DNA of 64,000 nt, taken from the NCBI RefSeq assembly GCF_003054195.1, contig NZ_QBKP01000009.1, forward strand, positions 1-64,000, read 5' to 3'. A model generated the notes under the pieces. That model saw nothing but the letters and a program-made list of their open reading frames with translations. It did not search any database and was not told where the DNA came from. The translations under genes were made by a program, and so were the position numbers. Each line of letters opens with the position of its first letter. Position 1 is the first letter of the stretch. Source of the stretch: Gemmobacter caeni (GTDB lineage: Bacteria; Pseudomonadota; Alphaproteobacteria; Rhodobacterales; Rhodobacteraceae). This document shows, piece by piece, positions 15,727 through 26,286 of the stretch.

Positions 15727-16094
15727 TCGGTCGCTCCGCAGGGGGCAAGGCGCAGGGCGCGGCCCGGTGCTGCCCCGATCTCATGGCATGTTCCGGCGCT
15801 GTCACACAACCGCCAGCCCGCGCCGGTCGCGCCCGAGGCGGCGAGGTGCAGCTCCGCCTGTTCCGGCAGGTCGGGCACCCAGACCCACCAGCCGTTGCGC
15901 AGGACGGCGCCGTCGCCCGGCTCCATCCCCGCGCCGGAGCCTTTGACGGCGGCCTCGGCCAGCCGCAGCCCGGTTCCGGTGATGGCCCAGCTTTCGCGCC
16001 AGGTGATCTTTTCAACTGAATGCGTCCAGCTCAGTGTGAAGCCGGGCGAGGCGAGGGCGAGTGTCATCGCCCCCGCGATCAGGCAGGTTGCCAT
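15723..16094 (-). CDS. DUF1850 protein, TAXI-TRAP accessory
   Basis: 123 residues with a short N-terminal signal peptide (cleavage near ALASPGFTL) and a Trp-rich beta-strand body ([17 protein letters not shown]), the DUF1850 hallmark. DUF1850 genes often sit beside TAXI-TRAP permease genes; their role is unknown, perhaps periplasmic assistance. It lies 3 bp after the permease gene and overlaps lhgO by 4 nt, so it is certainly cotranscribed. Confidence 0.8.
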   Translation of the reverse strand: MATCLIAGAMTLALASPGFTLSWTHSVEKITWRESWAITGTGLRLAEAAVKGSGAGMEPGDGAVLRNGWWVWVPDLPEQAELHLAASGATGAGWRLCDSAGTCHEIGAAPGRALRLAPCGATE

Positions 16095-16097
16095 GGC

Positions 16098-18188
16098 TCA
16101 GGCCGGGCGGGCGCCGCGCGCGCGCCACATCAGCGCGGCGAAAGCGGCGCAAAGCACGAAGCCTGCGAGGTCCGAGGCCGGAAGCGCCGCGATCAGCGCC
16201 GCTGCCGCCACCATGGCCAGCACGCGTTCCCACACCGCGAGCCTGTGGCCCAGCCAGCCGATGACCGCAGCCCCCCAAAGCCCGATCGCCAGCACCGCTT
16301 TCAGCACGATATAGGCGACGGCGGGAATATAGCCGATTTCCGAGGCCAGCGGCCCGCCATCCTGCAACATCAGCGCGGGGGTATAGACCGCCATGAAGGG
16401 GATCACGAAACCCGCCGCCGCAATCTTCACCGCGTTGAGGCTGATGGTCAGCCCGCGCTCCTTGGCGATGGGGGCGGCGGCAAAGCAGGCCAGCGCCACC
16501 GGCGGCGTCAGATCCGCCAGAATGCCGAAGTAGAACACGAACATGTGGCTGACGATCAGCGGCACGCCAAGTTCCAGCAGGGCAGGCCCCGCGATGGAGG
16601 AGGTGATGATGTAGTTCGGGATGGTCGGGATGCCCATGCCCAGCACGATACAGGTGATCATGGTCAGGATCAGGCTGAGGAACAGGCTCTTTTCCCCGAC
16701 ACCCACGATGAACTGGCCGAAGGTATTGGCGGCGCCCGTCAGGGTCATGGTGCCGATGATGATGCCCACCAGCGCGCAGGCGATGCCTACCGGCAGCGCG
16801 GTGCGGGCACCATCGGCCAGCGCGTCGCGCACATCGGCCAGCGTCTTGCGGCCTCCCGCGACGAAGATATTCGCGACCACCAGCGCGGCCACTGCCAGCG
16901 CGACGATATGGATGCCGAATTTCAGGAAGGCGGCGGCGATGAGGCCCAGCCCGATCCAGAAGATATAGCGGATCGTACCCGCAGGCAGACCCAGCGCCAC
17001 CGAGGCGCCGAGGATCAGCATGACGGTCAGCCCCAGCCCCACCGTGCCGGCAAACAGCGGCGTGTAGCCGGAAAACAGCAGCCAGACCAGCACCGCCAGC
17101 GGCAGGATCAGGTGCCAGCCCTCGCGCAGCGCCTTGCGCGGCGAGGGCAGTTCCGCCGCCGTCAGGCCGCGCAGGTTCATCCGCCCCGCCTCCAGATGCA
17201 CCATCCAGAAGGCGGCGGCGAAGTAGAGGATCGCCGGGATCAGCGCGGCCTTCACCACCTCGACATATTCGACGCCCAGCGTTTCCGCCATGATGAAGGC
17301 GACGGCGCCCATGACCGGCGGCATGATCTGCCCGCCCATGGAGGCCGTGGCCTCCACCCCGCCAGCGAAGGCGGGGCGATAGCCGAAGCGCTTCATCAGC
17401 GGGATGGTGAATTGCCCGGTGGTCACCACATTGGCGACGCCCGAGCCGGAAATCGTGCCCATCAGACCCGAGGACAACACGGCGACCTTGGCCGCACCGC
17501 CCATCCGGTGCCCGACAAGACCCAGCGAGACATCGGTGAACAGCTTGATCATCCCGGCCTTTTCCAGAAAGGCACCAAACAGGATGAACAGGAAGATGTA
17601 GCTGGAGCTTACATAGGTCGGCACGCCATAGATGCCTTCGGTGCCAAAGCCCATATGGTCGATCACCTGCGCGTAATCATAGCCGCGATGATCCAGCGGC
17701 GCGGGCAGATGCTGGCCGAACAGGCAATAGGCGAGGAACATCCCCGCGATCAGGGGCAATGCAGGCCCCATCATGGCCCAGGCGGCGGCGAAGGTCAGCG
17801 CGATGGCCAGCGTCCCGAAGGCGATGTCGCGCGGCAGCGGATCACCCGCCCGCATCAGAAGCGGCACATATTCCCACCATTGGTAGAACGCGACCGCGAC
17901 CCCGGCCGCCGCAAGACCCCAGGCCAGCAGGCGGATCGAGGGTGCGGCCCCTTTGGCCAGCGCCAGCAGCGGAAAGCCAAGCAGCATCAGGAAGCCCACA
18001 TGCACGGCGCGCACGACCTGGCTTGGCATGTCGATCAGATGCGCGGCAGTGGCGATCTGGAAAGCGGAAAAGACAACGGCGATCCAGAACAGCAGCCTGC
18101 CCTGCACGGAGGGGGGAAAGCCTTCGGCCAGCGGATCGTGAAATGTGGCGTTCGCAGCCTCGGCCGCGGCGGGAGAGGGGGTGGTCAT
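16098..18188 (-). CDS. TRAP transporter fused 4TM/12TM permease
   Basis: 696 residues, strongly hydrophobic, with the small (DctQ-like) and large (DctM-like) subunits fused, as is usual for TAXI-TRAP systems. Conserved DctM-like segments [30 protein letters not shown] and [15 protein letters not shown] are visible. Driven by a sodium or proton gradient in the inner membrane. It works with the binding protein encoded 90 bp upstream. Substrate unknown; the downstream lhgO suggests 2-hydroxyglutarate, 2-oxoglutarate or glutamate. Confidence 0.93.
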   Translation of the reverse strand: MTTPSPAAAEAANATFHDPLAEGFPPSVQGRLLFWIAVVFSAFQIATAAHLIDMPSQVVRAVHVGFLMLLGFPLLALAKGAAPSIRLLAWGLAAAGVAVAFYQWWEYVPLLMRAGDPLPRDIAFGTLAIALTFAAAWAMMGPALPLIAGMFLAYCLFGQHLPAPLDHRGYDYAQVIDHMGFGTEGIYGVPTYVSSSYIFLFILFGAFLEKAGMIKLFTDVSLGLVGHRMGGAAKVAVLSSGLMGTISGSGVANVVTTGQFTIPLMKRFGYRPAFAGGVEATASMGGQIMPPVMGAVAFIMAETLGVEYVEVVKAALIPAILYFAAAFWMVHLEAGRMNLRGLTAAELPSPRKALREGWHLILPLAVLVWLLFSGYTPLFAGTVGLGLTVMLILGASVALGLPAGTIRYIFWIGLGLIAAAFLKFGIHIVALAVAALVVANIFVAGGRKTLADVRDALADGARTALPVGIACALVGIIIGTMTLTGAANTFGQFIVGVGEKSLFLSLILTMITCIVLGMGIPTIPNYIITSSIAGPALLELGVPLIVSHMFVFYFGILADLTPPVALACFAAAPIAKERGLTISLNAVKIAAAGFVIPFMAVYTPALMLQDGGPLASEIGYIPAVAYIVLKAVLAIGLWGAAVIGWLGHRLAVWERVLAMVAAAALIAALPASDLAGFVLCAAFAALMWRARGARPA

Positions 18189-18278
18189 GGCGTCATGCCC
18201 TCGGGGGAAATGGGGTCAGGGGTGCGCAACCGGCGCGCACCGCAAGGCGCGCGCCGTGATCGCAGCGGGCAGGCCGGA

Positions 18279-19244
18279 TTACTTGATCAGGCCGACTTCG
18301 CGGTAATACCGTTCGGCCCCCGGATGCAGCGGCAGCGGCATGCCCTGCGTGGCCGTTTCCAGCGAGATGGCCTCGGCTGCCTTGTGCGCCGCCACAAGCT
18401 GCGGCAGGTGCTCGAACATCAGCTTGGTCATCTGGTAGACGGTTTCTTCCGGCACATCCTCATGCGTGAGGAAGAAGTTGACCACGGCGGCGGTCGGCAC
18501 ATCCTCGGTCTGGCCCTCATAGGTGCCCGCCGGGATGGTGGCCGGGATATAGGGCGCGCCGATCTTTTCCACCACATCGGCGGGAACGGCCACGATGGTC
18601 GTCGGCACCGAGGTCGCCAGATCCTTCAGCGAGGCAACCCCCAGACCGGCCGATTGCAGCGTCGCATCCAGCTGGCGGTTCTTCAGCAGTTCGACCGATT
18701 CCGCGAAGGGCAGATATTCGGTCTTGGCCAGATCGTCATAGCTCATCCCCGCGGCGGCAAGGATGGCGCGGGCATTCAGTTCGGTCCCCGATTTCGCGGC
18801 ACCGACCGACAGGCTCTTGCCCTTCAGATCGGCCAGCGTCTTGACGCCCGCCTCGGACGAGGCCGCGATCTGAATATAGTTCGGATAGGCAGCGGCAATG
18901 CCGCGCAGCTTGGACAGCGGCGCCTTGAAGCCCGCTTCCTCGTTGCCCTCCCAGGCCATCTTGACCGAGTCGCCAAGCGCGATGGCAAATTCGCCCTTGC
19001 CCTGTTGCAGCAGGTTCAGGTTCTCGACGCTGGCCTTGGTGCTTTGCACCTGGGTGCGGGCGCCCTCGATCCCGTCGCCATAGATTTTCGACAGCGCGAC
19101 CCCGATCGGGTAGTAGACGCCAGAGGTGCCTCCGGTCAGGATGTTGATGAACTGGTCGGCCTGCACGGCGGCCGGGCTCAGCGCCACGGCACCGGCCAGC
19201 ATGGCCATGCGGAAACGGCGCAATCCGCCCATGGATTTCGTCAT
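18279..19244 (-). CDS. TAXI-family TRAP solute-binding protein
   Basis: 321 residues from ATG at 19244, 7 nt after GGGAGG; an upstream in-frame ATG at 19271 lacks a site. Signal peptide cleaved near AAVQADQ. TAXI signatures: [17 protein letters not shown] at the mature N-terminus, YIQIAA, and [19 protein letters not shown]. Periplasmic receptor delivering substrate to the fused permease. First gene of the six-gene operon. Known TAXI proteins bind glutamate or 2-oxoglutarate-like acids, which fits lhgO downstream. Confidence 0.93.
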   Translation of the reverse strand: MTKSMGGLRRFRMAMLAGAVALSPAAVQADQFINILTGGTSGVYYPIGVALSKIYGDGIEGARTQVQSTKASVENLNLLQQGKGEFAIALGDSVKMAWEGNEEAGFKAPLSKLRGIAAAYPNYIQIAASSEAGVKTLADLKGKSLSVGAAKSGTELNARAILAAAGMSYDDLAKTEYLPFAESVELLKNRQLDATLQSAGLGVASLKDLATSVPTTIVAVPADVVEKIGAPYIPATIPAGTYEGQTEDVPTAAVVNFFLTHEDVPEETVYQMTKLMFEHLPQLVAAHKAAEAISLETATQGMPLPLHPGAERYYREVGLIK

Positions 19245-19496
19245 GTGGTATCCTCCCATTGCGGGCCGCATCGGCTGCGGCCTCCGGTTCGGCCCCGTCT
19301 CCTCACGGGGTCAACGGGCGAAGGGTTCCACAAAGCGGGCTGGCCTGACAACCGGTCACGGCCGCGTGACAGGCACTTTCGTCGCAATCCGCCGCCAGCG
19401 CCGCGGCGGGATTTCGCCAGATCTGGCGCGCGGCCGCTCTTGCCTTCGGGGGCGGCGGGGCTATGGTCGCGCTCCCACATTCTGACGGAGCCATCA
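19245..19496. promoter_or_regulatory. Divergent TAXI operon / tex intergenic region with two palindromes
   Basis: 252 bp. One palindrome is GTCACG-GCCG-CGTGAC at 19355-19370, extended on both sides by CCTGACA/TGACAGG. Another is an uninterrupted 14-mer, CGCCAGATCTGGCG, at 19415-19428. Either could be an operator for the TAXI operon or tex. I looked for a sigma-54 -24/-12 element and found none with correct spacing. Confidence 0.4.
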
Positions 19497-21827
19497 GTGA
19501 TTCAGGACGCCGCGCGCCGCATTCCCCTTGTCATCGCCCGCGAGATCGGGGCGCAGCCCGCGCAGGTCGGGGCCGCCATCGAACTGCTGGACGGCGGCGC
19601 CACGGTGCCCTTCGTCGCGCGCTACCGCAAGGAGGTGACGGGTGGGCTGGATGACACGCAGTTGCGCACGCTGGCCGACCGCCTCACCTATCTGCGCGAG
19701 ATGGAGGCGCGGCGCGCGGCCATCCTCGGGTCGATTACCGAACAGGGCAAGCTGACCGATGATCTGGCCACCAGCATCGCCAGGGCCGAGACCAAGGCCG
19801 AACTGGAAGACATCTATCTGCCCTACAAGCCCAAGCGCCGCACCCGTGCCATGATCGCGCGCGAGAACGGCCTTGGCCCGCTGGCCGAGGCCATTCTGGC
19901 CGACCGTTCCGCCGATCCCGCCGCGCTGGCGGCGGGCTACATCACCGAGGCGGTGCCGGATGTGAAAGCCGCGCTGGAGGGCGCACGCGACATCGTGGCG
20001 GAAGCCCTTGCCGAAAACGCCGATCTGCTGGGCCGTCTGCGCGGGCACATGAAACAGGTGTCCGAGATCAAGGCGGGCGTGGTCGCCGGGAAAGAGGCTG
20101 AAGGCGCCAAATTCTCGGATTACTTCGATCACCGCGAGAAATGGGAAACTGCGCCTTCGCACCGGGTGCTGGCCATGCTGCGCGGTCGCAACGAAGGGGT
20201 GCTGACCCTCGATCTGGAAATTGATGCCGAGGCTCCGCGCGGCCAGTCACCCGCCGAACGTATGTGCGGCGCCGCGCTTCAGGCGGGTAGCACCGGGGCG
20301 GGCGACCAATGGCTGCGCGAGGCGGCAAGCTGGGCCTGGCGGGTGAAGCTGAAAACCTCTCTGACGCTCGATCTGATGGGCGAATTGCGCGAACGGGCCG
20401 AGGAAGAGGCGATCCGCGTCTTTGCCCGCAACCTCAAGGATTTGCTGCTGGCTGCGCCTGCGGGTGGCAAGGCCACGATGGGCCTCGATCCCGGCATCCG
20501 CACCGGGGTGAAGGTGGCGGTGGTGGATGCGACCGGCAAGTTGCTGGCGACCGATACCGTTTATCCGTTCCAGCCGAAGAACGACCTGCGCGGCGCGCAG
20601 GTGGCGATTGCGCAGCTGATCGCGAAACACGGGGTCAAGCTGATTGCCATCGGCAACGGCACCGCCAGCCGCGAGACGGAAAAGATGGTGGCGGACCTGC
20701 TGGCGCATCTGCCCGGCGAAAAGCCGGTGAAGGTGGTGGTGAGTGAGGCCGGTGCCTCGGTCTATTCCGCGTCGGAACTGGCGGCGAAGGAGTTTCCGGG
20801 GCTGGACGTCTCGTTGCGTGGCGCGGTGTCGATTGCCCGGCGGCTGCAAGACCCGCTGGCGGAACTGGTGAAGATCGAACCGAAATCCATCGGTGTCGGC
20901 CAATATCAGCATGACGTGGATCAGCACCGCCTTGCCCGCCAGCTTGATGCGGTGGTCGAGGACGCGGTGAACGCGGTTGGGGTGGATCTCAACACCGCCT
21001 CGGCGCCGCTTCTGGCGCGGGTGTCGGGCGTGGGGCCGGGGCTTGCGGAAAGCATCGTGGCGCATCGCGACGCCAATGGCCCCTTCGCCACCCGGCGCGA
21101 ACTTCTGAAGGTCGCGCGGCTGGGGCCGAAGGCTTTTGAACAGGCGGCGGGCTTCCTGCGCATCACCGGCGGCAAGGAACCGCTGGATGCCTCTTCGGTG
21201 CACCCCGAAGCCTATGACGTTGCGCGCCGCATCGTCACCGCCTGCGGCCGCGACATCCGCGCCCTGATGGGGGACAGCGCCGCCCTGAAACGGCTGAACC
21301 CGCGCGATTTCATCGACGCGAAATTCGGCCTGCCCACGGTGCAGGACATCCTGTCCGAACTCGAAAAACCCGGCCGCGACCCGCGCCCGAGCTTCAGGAC
21401 GGCGACCTTCACCGACGGGGTGGAGGATATCAAGGATCTGAAACCCGGCATGATGCTGGAAGGCACGGTGACCAATGTCGCGGCCTTCGGTGCCTTTGTG
21501 GATATTGGCGTGCATCAGGACGGGCTGGTGCATGTCAGCCAGCTTGCCGACCGCTTTGTGAAAGATCCGCATGAGGTGGTGAAGGCGGGCGATGTGGTGA
21601 AGGTCCGCGTGGTCGAGGTGGACGTGCCGCGCAAGCGCATCGGCCTGACCATGCGCAAGGACAGCGCCGACGCCCGCGACAGTGCGCGGGAACGCGCCGC
21701 CGAACGCGGGCCGCAGGGGCCGAAGGGCGGCAAGCCCGCACCACGCGGGCCGATGTCCTCGGGTCCGAAAGGGGGGGCGGGCGGCAATGCCTTTGCCGAT
21801 GCGCTGAAGGGCAAATTCGGCCGCTGA
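19497..21827 (+). CDS. tex: Tex family S1 RNA-binding transcription accessory protein
   Basis: 776 residues from GTG at 19497, preceded by GGAG at 6-nt spacing. Conserved Tex layout: N-terminal helical region with [17 protein letters not shown], YqgF-like nuclease fold ([17 protein letters not shown]), tandem helix-hairpin-helix ([19 protein letters not shown]), and a C-terminal S1 domain ([20 protein letters not shown]) with a low-complexity Gly/Pro/Lys tail. Cytoplasmic nucleic-acid-binding protein affecting transcription. An open frame extends far upstream across the antisense of the TAXI operon, but that is composition, not gene. Confidence 0.95.
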   Translation: MIQDAARRIPLVIAREIGAQPAQVGAAIELLDGGATVPFVARYRKEVTGGLDDTQLRTLADRLTYLREMEARRAAILGSITEQGKLTDDLATSIARAETKAELEDIYLPYKPKRRTRAMIARENGLGPLAEAILADRSADPAALAAGYITEAVPDVKAALEGARDIVAEALAENADLLGRLRGHMKQVSEIKAGVVAGKEAEGAKFSDYFDHREKWETAPSHRVLAMLRGRNEGVLTLDLEIDAEAPRGQSPAERMCGAALQAGSTGAGDQWLREAASWAWRVKLKTSLTLDLMGELRERAEEEAIRVFARNLKDLLLAAPAGGKATMGLDPGIRTGVKVAVVDATGKLLATDTVYPFQPKNDLRGAQVAIAQLIAKHGVKLIAIGNGTASRETEKMVADLLAHLPGEKPVKVVVSEAGASVYSASELAAKEFPGLDVSLRGAVSIARRLQDPLAELVKIEPKSIGVGQYQHDVDQHRLARQLDAVVEDAVNAVGVDLNTASAPLLARVSGVGPGLAESIVAHRDANGPFATRRELLKVARLGPKAFEQAAGFLRITGGKEPLDASSVHPEAYDVARRIVTACGRDIRALMGDSAALKRLNPRDFIDAKFGLPTVQDILSELEKPGRDPRPSFRTATFTDGVEDIKDLKPGMMLEGTVTNVAAFGAFVDIGVHQDGLVHVSQLADRFVKDPHEVVKAGDVVKVRVVEVDVPRKRIGLTMRKDSADARDSARERAAERGPQGPKGGKPAPRGPMSSGPKGGAGGNAFADALKGKFGR

Positions 21828-21910
21828 CCGCTCATCCCTGATCACGGCGCTTCGCAACCTGTTCAAAGGATGCGAGACTGAACTTTTACAGTCTTGCGAA
21901 AGGATAGGCC

Positions 21911-22390
21911 ATGACACAGCCCAAGGCAACGCTCTGCCTCTGGTTCGACAGCGAGGCCGAGGCGGCGGCGCGGTTTTACGCCGCCACCTTTCCCGACAGC
22001 CACATGGGCAGGGTGCATCGCGCGCCGGGCGATTACCCCTCGGGCAAGGCCGGGGATGTGCTGACGGTGGAATTCACCATCTGCGGTCTGCCCTGCCTCG
22101 GGCTGAACGGCGGCCCCGCCTTCCCGCAGACCGAGGCATTTTCCCTGCAGATCGCCACAGAGGATCAGGCGGAAACTGACCGGCTGTGGGATGCCATCGT
22201 CGGGAATGGTGGCCGGGAAAGTGCCTGTGGCTGGTGCAAGGATCGCTGGGGGATGAACTGGCAGATCACCCCCCGCACCCTGACCGAGGCGCTGGCCGCG
22301 GGTGGCGCAGAGGCCGCGCGCGCCTTTGCCGCCATGATGGATATGACCCGGATCGACGTCGCCGCTATTGACGCCGCGCGACGTGGCTGA
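21911..22390 (+). CDS. VOC-superfamily PhnB-like protein
   Basis: 159 residues. Pattern of the PhnB/3-demethylubiquinone methyltransferase-like VOC group: CLWFDSEAEAAARFYAATFP at the start, FTICGLPCLGLNGG, and C-terminal WCKDRWGMNWQITP. Such proteins are small and cytoplasmic, usually with no proven substrate. It is a single gene between tex and a long inverted repeat that overlaps its stop codon. Confidence 0.85.
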   Translation: MTQPKATLCLWFDSEAEAAARFYAATFPDSHMGRVHRAPGDYPSGKAGDVLTVEFTICGLPCLGLNGGPAFPQTEAFSLQIATEDQAETDRLWDAIVGNGGRESACGWCKDRWGMNWQITPRTLTEALAAGGAEAARAFAAMMDMTRIDVAAIDAARRG

Positions 22391-22559
22391 CGAGGAAAGG
22401 GGGCTGTCTGCCCCTCGCCCCTGCGGGGCTCACCCCCGAGGATATTTTTCGACAGAAAATTTCAGATGTTCCACTCGTCCATTTTCTGTCCGCAAATATC
22501 CTCGGGGGGTGAATGAGCCGAAGGCTCAGAGGGGGGCAGACAGCCCCCCTTTCTTCGTC
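22389..22559. repeat. Long inverted repeat (REP/BIME-like) between convergent genes
   Basis: Two arms of about 70-80 nt (22389-22460 and 22481-22559) pair around a 20-nt loop. Outer part: GACGAGGAAAG...CTGTCTGCCCC with its complement ending CTTCGTC. Inner part: CACCCCCGAGGATATTT and CGACAGAAAAT with their complements. At the same place in each arm is a mini-palindrome, GCCCCTGCGGGGC on the left and GAGCCGAAGGCTC on the right. It fills the entire gap between the VOC gene and tldD, and could act as a bidirectional terminator or be a mobile REP-type element. Confidence 0.75.
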
Positions 22560-23981
22560 TCAGGCCGCCGAGCCGCCGATGGTCAGCCCGCCGATCATCA
22601 GGGTCGGCTGCCCCACGCCCACCGGCACCCATTGCCCGGCCTTGCCGCAATTGCCGATGCCGGGGTCGAGCATCATGTCATTGCCGATGGCACGGATGTT
22701 GCGCAGGGCGGTGGCGCCGTCGCCGATCAGGGTGGCGCCTTTCACCGGGGCGCCGACCTTGCCGTTCTTCACCCGGTAGGCCTCGGTGCAGGAGAACACG
22801 AACTTGCCGTTCGTGATGTCGACCTGCCCGCCACCGAAACCCACGGCCCATATGCCGTCTTTCAGATCGGCAAGGATTGCCGCCGGATCGGTGTCGCCGC
22901 CCAGCATATAGGTATTGGTCATGCGCGGCATCGGGATATGGGCGAAGCTTTCGCGCCGCCCGTTGCCGGTGCTGGCGGTGCCGGTCAGACGGCCATTCTG
23001 GCGGTCCTGCATGTAGCCCGTGAGGATGCCGTCCTCGATGAGGACAGTGCGGTTCGAGGGCGTGCCCTCGTCATCGACCGAGATCGAGCCGCGCCGGTCG
23101 GGCAGGGTGCCATCGTCCAGCACGGTAACGCCGGGGGCGGCGATGCGCTGGCCCATCAGACCGGCAAAGGCCGAGGTGCCCTTCCGGTTGAAATCCCCCT
23201 CAAGCCCGTGTCCGATCGCCTCGTGCAGAAGGATGCCGGGCCAGCCGGGGCCAAGCACGATGTCCATGACGCCCGCCGGGGCGGGTTCGGCCTCAAGGTT
23301 CACCAGTGCGATGCGCAGCGCCTCGCGTGCGACAGGTTGCCAGTGGCCGGGGTCAAGCAGGGTGGCAAGGCCGAAGCGGCCGCCGCCGCCCATGCCGCCC
23401 GACTCGCGCCGCCCCGCCTGTTCGACGATGACCGAGATGTTCAGCCGCGCCATCGGGCGCACATCGGCGAAGCGCAGCCCCTCGGGGCGCAGGATCTCCA
23501 CCTCCTGCAAACCGGCGCTGATCGTGGCGGAAACCTGGATCACGCGCGGGTCGAGGCCGCGGGCATAGGCGTCGATTTCCTTCAGCACGTCGATCTTGGC
23601 GGCGAAGCTCGCGTCCAGCATCGGATCGGCGTCGGTATAAAGCCGTGCATTGGTGCCCTTGGGGGGAGGGGCCATCACGCCGCCGCCGTCGCCCACCGCC
23701 AGCCGCACGGTTTCGCAGGCGCGGCGCATGGCGGCTTCGGAGATTTCGGTTGAATGGGCATAACCTGCGACCTCGCCCCGGACGGCGCGCAGTCCGAACC
23801 CTTCGGAGGCATCATAAGAGGCGGTTTTCACCCGGCCATCATCCAGCACCAGTGCTTCGGAGCGGCGACGTTCCAGAAACAGCTCGCCATCTTCAGCCCC
23901 TGCGACAGCCTGTCGCAGTATGGCCAGCGCTGCCGCCTCATCCAGCGACATGTCGAACGGTCGGAAGGCGTTGGCGGTCAT
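22560..23981 (-). CDS. tldD: TldD metalloprotease
   Basis: 473 residues from ATG at 23981, preceded by AAGGA. Works with TldE (PmbA) as a zinc-dependent peptidase in protein/peptide maturation. The HEAIGHGLEGD segment provides the HExxxH-type zinc ligands; C-terminal MLDPGIGNCGKAGQ is a TldD feature. tldE is not in the window. It is divergent to ctaC with 166 bp between, and its stop abuts the inverted repeat. Confidence 0.95.
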   Translation of the reverse strand: MTANAFRPFDMSLDEAAALAILRQAVAGAEDGELFLERRRSEALVLDDGRVKTASYDASEGFGLRAVRGEVAGYAHSTEISEAAMRRACETVRLAVGDGGGVMAPPPKGTNARLYTDADPMLDASFAAKIDVLKEIDAYARGLDPRVIQVSATISAGLQEVEILRPEGLRFADVRPMARLNISVIVEQAGRRESGGMGGGGRFGLATLLDPGHWQPVAREALRIALVNLEAEPAPAGVMDIVLGPGWPGILLHEAIGHGLEGDFNRKGTSAFAGLMGQRIAAPGVTVLDDGTLPDRRGSISVDDEGTPSNRTVLIEDGILTGYMQDRQNGRLTGTASTGNGRRESFAHIPMPRMTNTYMLGGDTDPAAILADLKDGIWAVGFGGGQVDITNGKFVFSCTEAYRVKNGKVGAPVKGATLIGDGATALRNIRAIGNDMMLDPGIGNCGKAGQWVPVGVGQPTLMIGGLTIGGSAA

Positions 23982-24147
23982 GTGAAGTCCTTGATCCATG
24001 TCAAACGGCGACCGAGTGTCGCACGGTTTTGCTTGTCGTTTCCTGCCTAATATGGTTTCAACACAAGCAGAAACAACGGGATTCTGCCCGGGCATCGGGC
24101 ATGGCCGAAAAGCGGACGATAAGCCGCACTTCGAACGGGATAGAAAG

Positions 24148-25044
24148 ATGCGACTCATGAAGAACCTTTCGGGTCTCGCTGCCGGTGTGGCTGCGATGGC
24201 CGTCGCGGGCGCCGCCCTGGCTCAGGACCTGCCGGTGCTCGGCCGTCCGGTCGACGGCAAGCTGGGCTTCCAGCCGGCGGCGACGGAACTCGCGGCCGAC
24301 ATCCACTGGCTCGACCACTTCATTCTGGTGATCATCACCGGCATCGTGCTCTTCGTGACGGCGCTGATGGTCTACTGCTTTGTCCGCTTCAACCGTCGCG
24401 CCAATCCGAAACCCGCCACCTTCACCCACAACACGCCCATCGAGATTGCGTGGACCGTGGTGCCGATCATCATTCTGCTGGTCATCGGCGGCTACTCGCT
24501 GCCGATCCTGTTCAAGCAACAGGAAATCCCGGTGGCTGACATCACCATCAAGGTGACCGGCTACCAGTGGTACTGGGGCTATGAATATGTGCAGGACGGC
24601 ATCACCCCGGAAAATGACGGCACCGATCCGGTCGCCTTCGAGAGCTTCAAGCTGGAGAAAGACCAGCTGGCGCAATACGGCTACGATGAAACCGACTACC
24701 TGCTGGCGACGGATACCGCCGTGGTCGTGCCGGTCGGCAAGACCGTCGTGATGCAGGTGACCGGCGCCGACGTGATCCATTCCTGGACCATTCCGGCCTT
24801 CGGTGTGAAGCAGGACGCGGTGCCGGGCCGTCTGGCGCAGCTGTGGTTCAAGGCCGACATCGAGGGTGTGTTCTTCGGTCAGTGCTCGGAACTCTGCGGC
24901 AAGGACCACGCCTATATGCCGATCACCGTCAAGGTTGTGTCTGAGGCGAAGTATGCCGAATGGCTCGCCAAGGCCAAGGCAGGCGATGTGCAGCTCTCCT
25001 CCATCGCCGCCCCTGCCGCCGTGCAGGTCGCCGCGAACAACTGA
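24148..25044 (+). CDS. ctaC: Cytochrome c oxidase subunit II
   Basis: 298 residues from ATG at 24148. Signal peptide ending AGAALAQ, two membrane helices ([19 protein letters not shown] and an IPIIIL-like second), and a periplasmic cupredoxin domain with the CuA ligands in [12 protein letters not shown] plus HSW upstream. Aromatic YQWYWGYEY marks the electron-entry region. Accepts electrons from cytochrome c in aa3 oxidase. First gene of the cta cluster; ctaD (subunit I) is not here, as in Paracoccus and Rhodobacter. Confidence 0.97.
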   Translation: MRLMKNLSGLAAGVAAMAVAGAALAQDLPVLGRPVDGKLGFQPAATELAADIHWLDHFILVIITGIVLFVTALMVYCFVRFNRRANPKPATFTHNTPIEIAWTVVPIIILLVIGGYSLPILFKQQEIPVADITIKVTGYQWYWGYEYVQDGITPENDGTDPVAFESFKLEKDQLAQYGYDETDYLLATDTAVVVPVGKTVVMQVTGADVIHSWTIPAFGVKQDAVPGRLAQLWFKADIEGVFFGQCSELCGKDHAYMPITVKVVSEAKYAEWLAKAKAGDVQLSSIAAPAAVQVAANN

Positions 25045-25121
25045 TAGACTGATGTGACTTTGCGGTCGGGCGGCGGGCCTTCGGGGTGCCGCCGCCCGAT
25101 CCCACCAGGGGACAGCCGGAT

Positions 25122-26069
25122 ATGAGCGATATCCACGCCAACAGCCTCGGCAGCGAGACCGGACCGGCCGAAGCCGGTTTCGGTGATTTCGTGGCGCTTC
25201 TGAAGCCGCGTGTCATGTCGCTGGTGGTTTTCACCGCGCTGGTCGGCCTGCTGGTCGCGCCGGTCTCGCTGCATCCGCTGGTGGCCTTCACCTGCGTGTT
25301 GTTCATCGCTTTGGGGGCAGGGGCCTCGGGCGCGCTGAACATGTGGTGGGATGCCGATATCGACCAGGTGATGCGCCGCACCAAGGGGCGCCCGATTCCG
25401 GCGGGCCTTGTGCAGCCGGGTGAGGCGCTGGGTTTCGGTCTGGCGCTGTCGGGCCTTGCAGTGATGATGCTGTGGCTTGCCGCCAACACGCTGGCCGCGC
25501 TGCTGCTGGCCTTCACCATCTTCTTCTATGCCGTCATCTATTCGATGTGGCTTAAACGCTCGACCCCGCAGAACATCGTGATCGGCGGCGCGGCGGGGGC
25601 CTTCCCGCCGATGATCGGCTGGGTCTGCGCGACCGGCAGCATCAGCGTCGAGGCGGTTCTGATGTTCATGCTGATCTTCATGTGGACGCCGCCGCATTTC
25701 TGGTCGCTGGCGCTGTTCATGAACAGCGACTACGAAAAGGCCGGTGTGCCCATGCTGACCGTGACGCATGGCAAGCGGGTCACCCGCAATCATATCCTCG
25801 TCTACACCGTCGCGCTGGTGCCCTTCGCGCTGGCGACCGGCTTTACCTCGATCGGCGGGCCGGTCTATCTGGCGGTTTCGGCCGCGCTGAACGCGGGCTT
25901 CCTCTGGGGCGCCTGGAAGATCTGGCGTCGGGACGAAGCCGCGGCCGAGGCCGATGGCTATGCCACCGAGAAAGCGGTCTTCAAATTCTCGCTGCTCTAT
26001 CTGTTCCTGCATTTCGTGGCGCTTCTGGTCGAGGCGGCGCTGCATTCCTATGGTTTAGGAGGCTGGTGA
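25122..26069 (+). CDS. ctaB: Protoheme IX farnesyltransferase
   Basis: 315 residues, polytopic UbiA-family prenyltransferase converting heme B to heme O. Asp-rich motifs [19 protein letters not shown] and [12 protein letters not shown] are present. ATG at 25122 gives the normal short cytoplasmic N-terminus. Follows ctaC by 77 bp and is 1 bp from the next small gene. Supplies modified heme for the oxidase encoded around it. Confidence 0.96.
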   Translation: MSDIHANSLGSETGPAEAGFGDFVALLKPRVMSLVVFTALVGLLVAPVSLHPLVAFTCVLFIALGAGASGALNMWWDADIDQVMRRTKGRPIPAGLVQPGEALGFGLALSGLAVMMLWLAANTLAALLLAFTIFFYAVIYSMWLKRSTPQNIVIGGAAGAFPPMIGWVCATGSISVEAVLMFMLIFMWTPPHFWSLALFMNSDYEKAGVPMLTVTHGKRVTRNHILVYTVALVPFALATGFTSIGGPVYLAVSAALNAGFLWGAWKIWRRDEAAAEADGYATEKAVFKFSLLYLFLHFVALLVEAALHSYGLGGW

Positions 26070-26070
26070 C

Positions 26071-26286
26071 ATGGCCACGCTCAAACCCACCCATGACCTG
26101 CATCGCCGCCGCTTTGGCCGCAATGTCGGGCTGGGTCTCGTGCTGGTGGCCTTCGTGGTGCTGGTCTTCGGTCTGACCGTCGTGAAGGTTACGCGCGGCG
26201 ATCCGATGCAGGCCTTCGATCATGTGGTGCGGCCCGAAATGGTGCCGTTGCCACAGGCCGGCCAGCAGCAGGGGGGAAGCAACTGA
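26071..26286 (+). CDS. Small single-TM protein of the cta cluster (CoxF-like)
   Basis: 71 residues: a basic N-terminus ([11 protein letters not shown]), one transmembrane helix ([20 protein letters not shown]) and a short tail. A small single-helix ORF in this position between ctaB and ctaG is a constant feature of alphaproteobacterial clusters and is sometimes called CoxF. Its exact function is unproven; oxidase assembly is the natural guess. The TGA overlaps the ctaG ATG by one base. Confidence 0.8.
   Translation: MATLKPTHDLHRRRFGRNVGLGLVLVAFVVLVFGLTVVKVTRGDPMQAFDHVVRPEMVPLPQAGQQQGGSN

Noticed and set aside
16020-19496. Long open plus-strand frame joined to tex
   Set aside because: It runs antisense across the TAXI operon with low-complexity composition and has no domain; tex starts at GTG 19497 with its own ribosome-binding site.
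19245-19496. Possible sigma-54 promoter for the TAXI operon
   Set aside because: The best match, TGGC...TTGC on the minus strand, has the wrong spacing between the GG and GC elements by one base.
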